A DNA stretch of 64,000 bases from Homarus americanus (Eukaryota > Arthropoda > Malacostraca > Decapoda > Nephropidae): assembly GCF_018991925.1 (NCBI RefSeq), contig NW_024748870.1, forward strand, positions 3,879,936 through 3,943,935, read 5' to 3'. Of this stretch, positions 13,481-22,735 are shown piece by piece. Both the position numbers and the translations under genes were made by a program. The notes under the pieces were generated by a model, which saw nothing but the letters and a program-made list of their open reading frames with translations, did not search any database and was not told the DNA's origin. Every line of letters begins with the position of its first letter. The stretch's first letter is position 1.

Positions 13481-13767
13481 AGTGTTGTGACGCTATGGGG
13501 TAACACTGTTGTGACACTCACTAAGGGGTAACACTGTTGTGACGCTATGGGGGTAACACTGTTGTGACGCTATGGGGGTAACACTGTTGTGACGCTATGG
13601 GGGTAACACTGTTGTGACGCTATGGGGGTAACACTGTTGTGACGCTATGGGGGTAACACTGTTGTGACGATAAGGGGTAACAGTGTTGTGACGCTATGGG
13701 GTAACAGTGTTGTGACGCTCACTAAGGGGTAACAGTGTTGTGACGCTCACTAAGGGGTAACAGTGTC
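13481..13767. repeat. 25-bp minisatellite
   Basis: Unit GTTGTGACGCTATGGGGGTA plus ACACT. The outer units carry CTCACTAAGGGG in place of CTATGGGG. Confidence 0.93.
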
Positions 13768-14852
13768 TAAAGTTGGAAGGTCTATTTTTGTGTTGAAGGT
13801 TCATGAGCACACTGAGAGGGTTATCAGGTTTGAATTGATGGATAATGTACTGCACACAGTTACTAATAAGACCCAACAAAGAACAAGTGTGTCTGGTGAA
13901 CCCCTGAAGGCACCCCACAGCCACCCACCCCACTGTGGTGTTGGTCACGCTCCACAGTATATTAGTAAAGTGTGTGTATGTGACGCATATATAAAGACAA
14001 TCCGGTTTAAGAACTGATTATATATAAAAAAAATTAACAAGATTCCCGCTGCCCGAGTCATCAATACTGTTTAAAGCGACAATGTTTACGTCACACATCA
14101 TCAACGTCAGCCACACCACTGCGCCACAAACACTAGAAAACAGTGATTTCTAGACTGGATTTATAGAATTAATATCCCTTCTATAACTGGTATGAACCAC
14201 CACAGGATAGTTGTCACTGCCTGCGTCCTCAGCTGTTGTTGTCGTGCTTCACACAACAGGAGCCGGAGCTGGTACAGTATCTGGGTACCGTGCGCTGCCA
14301 CATGTTGGGTCAGGGGCCAGCCTCAGGGCCAGACTCAGCGACAAGTGATTCAAGAGTTACATTATGAGCGTTCTTAATATACCAATCCATCCAAGAATAA
14401 GACGTCGCATTCTTATTACTTTACCAAACAGCATCACACATACAGCTAACATCACTCGTGTCCTGTTATGTAAAACTGTAATGATGATTATTACAGGTAC
14501 TTCTACATAACACTACAGGAGGAGAATAACTCAGGTGTGACCATATATCTTGTGGTGTCAACAAAGGTCAGTAATATCTAACTATTTACTTCCCCTTAAC
14601 GATTCCATTTCCACTCTTATATATTTGGTAAACCTTAACTGAGCCTATTGTGTCCGACCTGCAGGGGGGGGGGGGGTCTAGTAGGCCTAGCTAATACGTA
14701 TGCTGTGAATGGTGATAATACCTCTCATACTTAACAGTTATATTGGCCGTAATAAAACCATAAACGAAAAACGTAAGGTAGATGTGTACAATAACATCTC
14801 CGGTTATATAATTCTAGTCTATATTGAACGTTATTGTAGTCCCTCTTACGTG
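13768..14852. other. Non-coding stretch, nothing recognised
   Basis: No gene recognised. A 13-G homopolymer lies at 14664-14676, a site where sequencing length is often uncertain. Confidence 0.4.
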
Positions 14853-15000
14853 GGTTGTCACGTCACTTCTACCTTGGGTTATGACGTCATTTCTTCCTTG
14901 GGTTGTGACGTCACTTCTTCCTTACGTGTGTCGTGACGTCACTTCTTCCTTACGTGTGTCGTGACGTCACTTCTTCCTTATGTGGGTCGTGACGTCACCT
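14853..15000. repeat. 28-bp minisatellite with CRE (TGACGTCA) cores
   Basis: Perfect 8-bp palindromes TGACGTCA lie at 14882, 14906, 14934, 14962 and 14990, spaced 24, 28, 28 and 28 bp; the linker is CTTCTTCCTTACGTGTGTCG-like. TGACGTCA is the full CREB/ATF binding site. The array is seen directly; any transcriptional role is inference. Confidence 0.9.
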
Positions 15001-15133
15001 TTGTCTTCACGGCCTAGGGGGAAGAGGGGCATACGAGTTGTAATTACTACTTAAATACACAAACACGTCCGCATCACAACACATCCCCATTAACATGTAA
15101 ACTTATGGTTATTGAATCAGTTGTAAGGTTTGG

Positions 15134-15136
<3 letters not shown>

Positions 15137-15190
<54 letters not shown>
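15137..15190. repeat. (GT)n microsatellite
   Basis: About 27 GT units. Confidence 0.97.
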
Positions 15191-15195
<5 letters not shown>

Positions 15196-15432
15196 ATCAT
15201 AGCGAAAGTCACGGACGATTTTTAATATGGTCACAGACACACACACACACCAAGGGTCGCTGCAGGTTCAGTGTGCGGCTCCGGCTCACAGTAATGGCCG
15301 CCCCTGAGTATAAATAACTTTCCTTCCTTTATGTTTTTCCCTCCTGCCGCCACGGTGTCATGAACCTGCCGAACACTCAACCAATCACCGTAGGAGGATA
15401 TTTTACTGTACCCTTTAGGAGGTGGCGTTATA

Positions 15433-15433
<1 letters not shown>

Positions 15434-15483
<50 letters not shown>
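15434..15483. repeat. (GT)n microsatellite
   Basis: About 24 GT units. Confidence 0.97.
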
Positions 15484-15485
<2 letters not shown>

Positions 15486-16189
15486 ATAACTAAGAAAGTC
15501 ACCAGAAGAGATGCAAAAGACATGAACACTTGTCACTCAACACTGCTCTGAACTCGTGGGGGTCAGTTGAAGGTTCAGTGTTGGCAGGATACTGTGTTTG
15601 AAGGCTGTGTGAGTGTAGTTTTATAGTTTAGCCTCAAATATTAAGTGTCATGTCATGCTTGTGAGCCGTCAAGATGGCCTCAAAGTTGTCATTTATACCC
15701 ACCTCTTGTTACACAGCTAAATTATCTTTCTTGTTCGTGGTGTGATAAGTAAGATACATTATGTTTTTCTAGAGGACATACCGACGCATGTACAGTACTT
15801 CCCATTACAGGAGTTAAAACACACACCTCACACAGGCTGTTTTGGGAACATTCCTGTGCTGACAACCTCGCACACTGGACAGGATATCCTGCCTGGCAGT
15901 CGTGCGAACTGAAGACAACAACAAACATGTATGCAGACACTGGCAGTAAACATAAACAGGAATAGCTATATTCTCCAGAGGACACACCCACAAAACAGGG
16001 TGTGGGGTGCCTGCAGCTACGGCCTGTGTTGCTCGTCACGCTCATGTTTCTTCTTGCTAACTAACAATTATTTCTCAACCAGTTTTAATGATTTTGTTCA
16101 TATACAATTTCAAATAATATTACTATTACTAGTATTATTATCATTAACTATTAACATCCGCCACTAAAATGAACAAAACACACAATTTG
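15484..16189. other. Non-coding stretch, nothing recognised
   Basis: A 107-codon minus-strand frame (15722-16045) is Cys/Ser/Val-rich but has no domain I recognise and no clear splice context. Confidence 0.35.
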
Positions 16190-16341
<152 letters not shown>

Positions 16342-16383
16342 GGTTTATGGAATCATTATTGTCTTGTTTGTAGAATATCTCCG

Positions 16384-16482
16384 TTAACTCCTTCAATAAG
16401 CGAACGACACTTCTAATATTTTATCTGACTAACACCGAACGATTTTATTCAGCACAGAGGAGACCCATACACAAGGGGTTAA
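16384..16482 (+). mobile_element. 99-bp TTAA-ended mini-element, copy 1
   Basis: The segment starts TTAACTCCTTCA and ends ACACAAGGGGTTAA, with TTAA at both edges and a core ACGATTTTATTCAGCACAGA. The same ~99-bp sequence recurs at 20946-21045 (inverted), 37527-37625 and, in part, 39891-39962. Its ends form an imperfect inverted repeat (best seen in copy 2). piggyBac-type transposases target TTAA, so a non-autonomous piggyBac-like MITE is the best guess; no transposase is present. Confidence 0.6.
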
Positions 16483-17424
16483 GACGTTGTGAGTGTTTAG
16501 AGGCGCATGATAAGGAAGGTGTGGCTAACAACCACATGGCCAGGAGCCATTGCAACCAGCTGGCGAGGTGTGCAACCAGCTGGCGAGGTGTACAACCACC
16601 TGCTCGTGCCACCTCCACCTGTAGTGCAGGTGGTGTCCTCACCACCTGTTACCAGCTGGTAGTGTGGCTGGTGTCACCAGCTGGTGTTGAGCGTCAGCGA
16701 GTGTTGACCCCGTCTTCCCCCTGGTCACTGGTCTACAGGTCCATAGTACACCTACTGTGACCTACATTTTCCTCGCCACCTGTACACGGACATATCTATT
16801 TTCAGTTGCGTCCACAGCTCTATAAACGCCTTACCGACTATGATAATATTTATCCTAACTCGCATTGGACTCCTTCACGCCGTGGCCTCCTGTCTATACA
16901 GTGAGTCACACCGAGGGTCGTCACTAGCGTCACTGGAGCACCAACGTGTTGATACCTTTGTGTTCAGTCCATATAACACAAACCTATGACACTAACTATC
17001 AACCAACTTTCTGTCTTCTTATCAAGCAAAAACATTAATTAGTGTCACAGCATCACTCGTTCACCACACCGTACAGCTATAACAGGTCAGCTACACATTG
17101 GTTTAGGATTTAACTGAACTTGTGTCTTAAATTTACAAGTTGTAGTCAGACAGAGAGGCAAAATTAATTGTTAACAGCGAAGACTATTGACCGTGAACTG
17201 TCTTCAGCTGTCACACACAGGGTCACACACACGGGGTCACCCACCAGTGCAGCAGTACAGTCACAGACAACAACAAGCACCTCGTTCTTAAGACTCGTAG
17301 TCAACCCCGTGTGTTCACTACCAGCCAATATTACTTTTGTACTGTCACTATGTTGAAATTCCCTGTAGTTTGACCTTCTCCCCACCATGTTATATATCAT
17401 ATTTGTATCACTTATGTTACTTGT
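16483..17424. other. Non-coding stretch, nothing recognised
   Basis: 16550-16690 repeats the word ACCAGCTGG several times (CAACCAGCTGGCGAGGTG twice), a small local duplication. Otherwise nothing is recognised. Confidence 0.35.
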
Positions 17425-17500
17425 ATATTATCAGCATTTTGGCTGTCATGCTCTTTCAATAAACCGTTAATTAAGTAAATAAATAATTATAATAATAATA

Positions 17501-17585
<85 letters not shown>

Positions 17586-17640
17586 GTTATTATTGTTATT
17601 ATTGTTATTATTATTATTATTATTGTTGTTATTATTAATA
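17425..17640 (+). mobile_element. Dispersed repeat with (ATT)n tail, copy 1
   Basis: TTCAATAAACCGTTAATTA followed by about 160 bp of AAT/ATT repeats. The same 3' end occurs at 25814-25945 (minus), 44565-44722 (plus) and more distantly 48611-48690 (minus). An AATAAA word plus a simple-repeat tail suggests the 3' end of a retroposon (SINE, or a truncated LINE). The tail switches from (AAT)n to (ATT)n near 17548, so the two halves can pair as a hairpin. Confidence 0.55.
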
Positions 17641-18547
17641 CATCACTTCCTGACTCGCACAAAAAGTTTTTTAGACAAACCGCCAACAGCAAAGTAGGAA
17701 GCTTTTTAGGCCCGTAGCAAGAATTATTTATGTAGAGTACATACGACACATAGTAAGAAACAAGTTTTTCCCATTAGCAAAGGATGGTGGGGTGGGAGGG
17801 AGTAATATCCTGCGCTGTGTGATAATGTAGCGGTGATATCGGAGGAGGACATCTACAAGCTCCCTGACCCGGCCATGAGTGATACCTCCGCCTTGGCTGA
17901 CATTTCCACGTTATCTTCACATAATATGTCATGTACTGGGTGTTTACTTTACCAGTGCTTCCACAGAAACAGCGACCGTAGAAATATTTATCTCTCGAGG
18001 ATCATAGCATTTGGTACACTTGTTTAGACTTGACAAAGGGAGATTAACGCAGAAAACAGGTTAAGGTGTTGAAAATGGCCTCTCACCTGACAGACGCAAC
18101 TGATGTTAAATGAAAACACTTTATAAACTTCCGTCACTGAGGTACTACTGACAGTTACAGCAGACTTATGTAACCGTAGAGATGTAAATGAAGAGAGAGT
18201 TGACGGTACGTACTGACAGACACACTCAGCTTGTGTAGTAGCTGGGAACAGTAGACGCTGTTGGGCAGAGAAGTTAGACAGGCAACAGACAGCGTTACAA
18301 CTTAACCTTCCTAGCTGGCTCAGCAGGACATTATCCAGTTATCTCCGAGCTGGCTCTGCTACACTGGTATTTGTAATGGCGATGCAATGCTAACCACGGC
18401 ACTAACCCTGCCGCGGTGACACTGATCTTTGTACAGTACAGGCGCTGGCTGTGTTGACTTGAGTGTTGTCCAGTTCGCAACGGCGCCTCCCTCACCCGTC
18501 TGGACAACTATGATTATTGTAACTGTTTAAGAACTAGTGAACGTAAC

Positions 18548-18550
<3 letters not shown>
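17641..18550. other. Non-coding stretch, nothing recognised
   Basis: A 64-codon frame (17833-18027) opens with an acidic segment, but I cannot place it in any family and see no convincing exon boundaries. Confidence 0.35.

Positions 18551-18604
<54 letters not shown>
18551..18604. repeat. (CT)n microsatellite
   Basis: About 27 uninterrupted CT units. A purine-rich stretch at 18715-18870 follows. Confidence 0.95.
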
Positions 18605-18605
<1 letters not shown>

Positions 18606-18939
18606 ACTTATAAAACCCCCACAGCTTAAATCAACTAGTGATGATATCAACTGGGTGGGGGGAGGGGCTGATAGGACACAGGATTTCGGAGGATGAGATG
18701 AGTCAGCTGTGGGTCACTGGCAGGGAGGAAGTGGATGAGGAGGAGAGTGAGGGGAGAGAATAAGAGGGCAAGGAAGGGGAAAATGGAGGAAGGGCAACGG
18801 AAGGAAGAGGCGAGATAATAAGGGTGGAAAGTGTGAGGGGAGGGAGGAGAGGGAGGGTGAGGGGGCTGACCATACTCGTTTGTCCATCCTCGCCGCCCAC
18901 TGCCCTCCTTAATTAGGCAATACTGTACATGTGCACGTA

Positions 18940-18940
<1 letters not shown>

Positions 18941-18982
<42 letters not shown>
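18941..18982. repeat. (CA)n microsatellite
   Basis: About 21 CA units. Confidence 0.95.
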
Positions 18983-18984
<2 letters not shown>

Positions 18985-19082
18985 ATACCTTAGGTCAGCA
19001 GCCAGGTCCGTGGTCCTCACTCTCCCTCACCTGCTCTGGAAATCGATATAATCTAAGTCCGTAGCCGAGGCTGTCCAAGAGG

Positions 19083-19445
19083 AAGACCTCCCACCACACA
19101 CTCACCATTCATCATCACACACTATCATCACACACTCACCACACATCATCACACACTCACAATTCATCATCACCACCACCACACAGTCACCACTCATCAT
19201 TACCACACTCATCACTTATCATCACACACTCACCACTCATCATCATAACCACGAAATACTCATCCCTCATCATCAACACCACCACACACTCACCACGACA
19301 ACCATCACCACCACACACTCAACACTGATCATCACCAGCACCACCACCACCACACACTCACCACTGAACATCATCAACACCACCAACACACACTTGCCAC
19401 TACCACACACTCACCATCACCACCACACACTCACCACACATCATC
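19083..19445. repeat. Degenerate CAC/CATCA-rich minisatellite
   Basis: Irregular copies of CACACACTCACCACTCATCATCA with extra CAC triplets; unit length varies from about 20 to 45 bp. Confidence 0.8.
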
Positions 19446-20945
19446 ACAAATAAGATTCATGACTGAGAACTAAAGCTACGTTATACCCGTAAACGGTTTT
19501 AGCTTTAGTAGTGAATTTTAGCTGAGACTAACGTGGCTTACATCTAAAGTCTCCTTAAGATACAAACAACGTCTTGCCACTTCCTCTGGAGACTAATTGA
19601 CACCCACCTCACCGCCTTTAGGTCGTCCTACAACCCTGCACCTGTTGGTACTGCGTGATGTAGTATGCATAACGTGTACCGTGACGCTATGAGGTAATAC
19701 TTGTAGTGCAGGTATAAAACTGGCCAGCCGCCTTATCTACAAAATACAACTGGTTCACAATTATCCAGCGACATCCTGCTTGAGGTAATGTATGTGCCGA
19801 CAGGTCCCCATGAGTGATGTCGGGGAAAGACTCATAATTCTTCACACATGGTGGCGTTGGTCCTCCCATCATACCTACTGTAGGAATTGCTGCCTGTGAC
19901 ACTGTAAGTCGTCTTGCCAAAGAAGCAACTCCAACGAACAGCACATACAGGCCAGCCTCGCCCTCTTCCTCCATGAACCATCTCAAATCTCTGACACACA
20001 CACCGAACACGAAACCTTCAACGAACACTGAACGAATCTCAAACATCAGAGAACTCGCACACTGGACATGACAAATCCTGACTCGGCCTCAACAGGCTGT
20101 GTACACAAGACAGCGCCTCGGACACTGGCAGTACAGGGACAACACTACAGTAAACTTTGTGGTCGACCCAACTCTCATACTCTTCCTCACTACGTGGCGG
20201 AGGGAGAGAGAGAGTTACTGGCGCAGCATAACTAAACAAGGGCAGGTTGGCAGGCGCGTGCCAGAGCCGTGTACACAACATGGAGTCACCAAGGTAAACA
20301 CCTGATGCACACACTAACACAGTATAATAAATGACTCCTCTAGAATACCTGCAGGTGAGAAGATAACGTATTATGTTATTAAAGTCGGTGTAAATGTCAC
20401 TTACAGGCGTCGTGGGTGAGGCAAGTGTGGCCCTGTTTAACACTAATTATACCTCAAGCAAATTAAACAAATGTTTCTTTAATTAGACAAACAACAACGA
20501 GAGGTAACAAACACATCTTCCAGCTCACCCGTGGCAAGTTGTGTGGCCCGCGGGTGATGTGTGCAGCTTAGCTCAGCTCAGCCTTCAGGAGTCTGGTCAA
20601 GATAAGTCTCACACAGGACCACCTACACGACGAATTATTATTTAAGAACACTGCAGGAGAGATCAGACAAGTGCCACGATCAGATCTACTCACTAAGGTA
20701 TTCGTTCTCTTGTTGAAGATTGAAGCCATGTTCATCATTACGTTCTATGCCGTTGAAGGTAAATAGAGGATAAAACAGTGTGTGTGACGAAGTACCACCA
20801 TAGTGTTTGTTGATTATCACCCACAGCCATATATCCTGGGTATGAGGGGTTCCATCTTCTCAGTTCGTGTGTTTATCATCTCTGGAAGTCACGGAGAGTA
20901 ACAACAAGTTCAAGCTGAGAACAGAGGCAAGAGAGGATCGTCTAC
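19446..20945. other. Non-coding stretch, nothing recognised
   Basis: Two minus-strand frames (19687-20046, 119 codons; 20039-20443, 134 codons) overlap by a few bases in different phases. Neither shows a domain or repeat that I recognise. Confidence 0.35.
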
Positions 20946-21045
20946 TAACCCCTTGTGTACGGGGTCCCCATCTGTGCTGAATAAAATCGTCTGGTGTTGG
21001 CCAAATAAAAAAATAAAAGTGGCGTCCCCGTAGTGAAGAGGTTAA
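20946..21045 (-). mobile_element. TTAA-ended mini-element, copy 2
   Basis: Read on the minus strand it starts TTAACCTCTTCACTACGGGG and, from the other end, TTAGTGG-like CTAACCCCTTGTGTACGGGG; about 15 or 16 of 20 terminal bases match between the two ends. The core ACGATTTTATTCAGCACAGA is identical to copy 1. One TTAA is intact (21042-21045); the other reads CTAA. Confidence 0.65.
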
Positions 21046-21259
21046 CGATCTTGTGACTTTCACCTGTAGTCGAGGTTAAGTGAAACCTCTAGGTACTGTA
21101 TTCTTTCTACATTGTCCTACACCACTGTAGATGTCGTTCATATAGCTGATGTTGGTAAGTTACTCGTGTTCTCAGTTACGGTGAAGTGAGGATATAACCA
21201 CTGGGAATCTCTGCCCAGATTTAGCTACACTGGACGGGGCTGTAGCGAGGCAGGAGAGG

Positions 21260-21371
<112 letters not shown>

Positions 21372-21622
21372 TAGAAGATAAGGTATGCAAGCCGTGTCAC
21401 GAGGCAGTACTTGTGGGGAGGTTCACCAGGATAGACTCTGCCATATTTCCTCGTTAAATAACTTGTATTCAGCCGACCGTGGCCCGTCACACGCCCTCAA
21501 GCACCGAGTTATTAATTGTGGAAAAATTCTTTGTGTTTCAATAATATAAATACTAAATCTTACCCAAATATCTAAAATGTTTGTTATTCCAGAGACATAA
21601 CTAAAGATTGTCTAACTTAATA

Positions 21623-21709
21623 TACAGTGTGTCCGTCCATAAATGATTACCCTAAAAATAGTAAGCTCTCATGTTTTAATCAGGGTAATCACTTATGGAC
21701 ACCCTGTAT
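21623..21709. mobile_element. 87-bp mariner-like MITE
   Basis: The ends are inverted: plus-strand left end ACAGTGTGTCC then ATAAATGATTACCCT; the right end read on the minus strand is ACAGGGTGTCCATAAGTGAT then TACCCT. About 26 of 28 bases agree apart from a 4-base insertion (GTCC duplicated) on the left. TA flanks both sides. ACAGGGTGTCC is a familiar mariner-type terminus. There is no coding capacity, so the element is non-autonomous. Confidence 0.7.
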
Positions 21710-21835
21710 ATATAAATCATTGATTGTAATTCTTTTGCCTCTTCTTTTTTCCTTCTTTTGTCTTCCTCCTCCTCCTCCTCCTTCTCCTCTACGTCTCAGT
21801 GTTGGTGTGGAATGTGGAGACGAGATTTAGAAGTA

Positions 21836-22015
21836 CTCAAGTGGATGATGATGGGTGGTAGGAGGAGGTGGATGATGATGGGTGGCAGGAGGAGGAGGGT
21901 GGAGGATGATGATGGGTGGCAGGAGGAGGTGGGTGGATGATGGTGGGTGGATGATGATGGGTGGCAGGAGGAGGTGAGTGGATGATGATGGGTGGCGAAG
22001 CGGGGAGGTGTGAGT
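21836..22015. repeat. 27-bp-type GGA/GAT-rich minisatellite
   Basis: Irregular copies of GATGATGATGGGTGGCAGGA plus GGAGGTG. A (CCT)n run lies just before, at 21764-21786. Confidence 0.85.
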
Positions 22016-22019
22016 AGGA

Positions 22020-22190
22020 GGGAGGGAGGGAGGGCGAGGGAAGTTGGATTAGTGTCAAGCTAGAGGAGAAGGAGGCGGAGAAGGAAGAATAAAAGGAGGA
22101 AGGAGGAGGAGGAGGAGGTGGAGAAGGAAGAATAAAAGGGGGAAGGGAAGGAGGAGGAGGAGGAGGAGGAGAAAGCAGTAATACCATAAA
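22020..22190. repeat. Purine-rich GGA tract
   Basis: GGAGGAGGAGG runs and two copies of GGAGAAGGAAGAATAAAAGG. Confidence 0.8.
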
Positions 22191-22252
22191 AGAGAGGGTG
22201 ACCGCTACTCCTAATACAAGCGGGTGTTTACAGACAGGTTGACGGCTTTTCC

Positions 22253-22323
<71 letters not shown>
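22253..22323. repeat. Compound (ATT)n-(AGT)n microsatellite
   Basis: About 11 ATT units, then about 12 AGT units, ending directly at the 5' junction of the retrotransposon fragment that follows. Confidence 0.95.
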
Positions 22324-22735
22324 CTAGTGTTCACAACCTCTGGTGGGATGGGACCAAGTGCAAGATGTTTCTACGCCAGACTCGCGGAGGTGATCTCCGA
22401 ACAGAAGCAGCAGCCCAGAAGTTTCGTTACAGCCTGGATGAGATGTCGACTGTCTTTCTCTCTCCTTCGGTCGGCTTTGCTCTGCCTCAGGGGAACGAGA
22501 GCTTCTGCCCCAATTCCGACAACTGCTGCAGATATCGACTATGAGGCTACTGTCACTGAATGCCGCATAGATCTGCGGCTCAACTAATTCAACACAGATA
22601 GGATAGCTACATATGTATTAGGATATTTAATATTAAGGTAATTAAATGGTAGCGAAGGTGTGGCTATTGGGGGAGGCTGGAGGCCATTTTAATAAAAAAA
22701 ATAAATAAAAAAAAATAAATAGTAGTAGTAGTAGT
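22324..22735 (+). mobile_element. 5'-truncated non-LTR element, copy 1 (3' end only)
   Basis: From CTAGTGTTCACAACC onward this matches 24946-25310 of the longer copy with about ten substitutions over roughly 355 bases by eye (about 97% identity). It contains the last 87 codons of the ORF (in frame, stop at 22585-22587), a ~100 bp 3' UTR, an A/T-rich tail and then (TAG)n. TAG/AGT repeats lie on both sides. The shared 3' end and separate 5' breakpoints are the signature of target-primed reverse transcription with 5' truncation. Confidence 0.85.
22327..22587 (+). pseudogene. C-terminal fragment of non-LTR element ORF, copy 1
   Basis: 87 codons without a stop, equivalent to the end of the ORF in the adjacent copy. 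It begins at a conserved FTTSGGMGPSA stretch and runs through a Leu/Arg-rich CRLSFSLLRSALLCLRG segment. The upstream part is missing, so there is no start codon of its own. Where copy 2 has TAA, this copy has a Phe codon, so copy 1 is the less damaged version of this segment. Confidence 0.75.
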
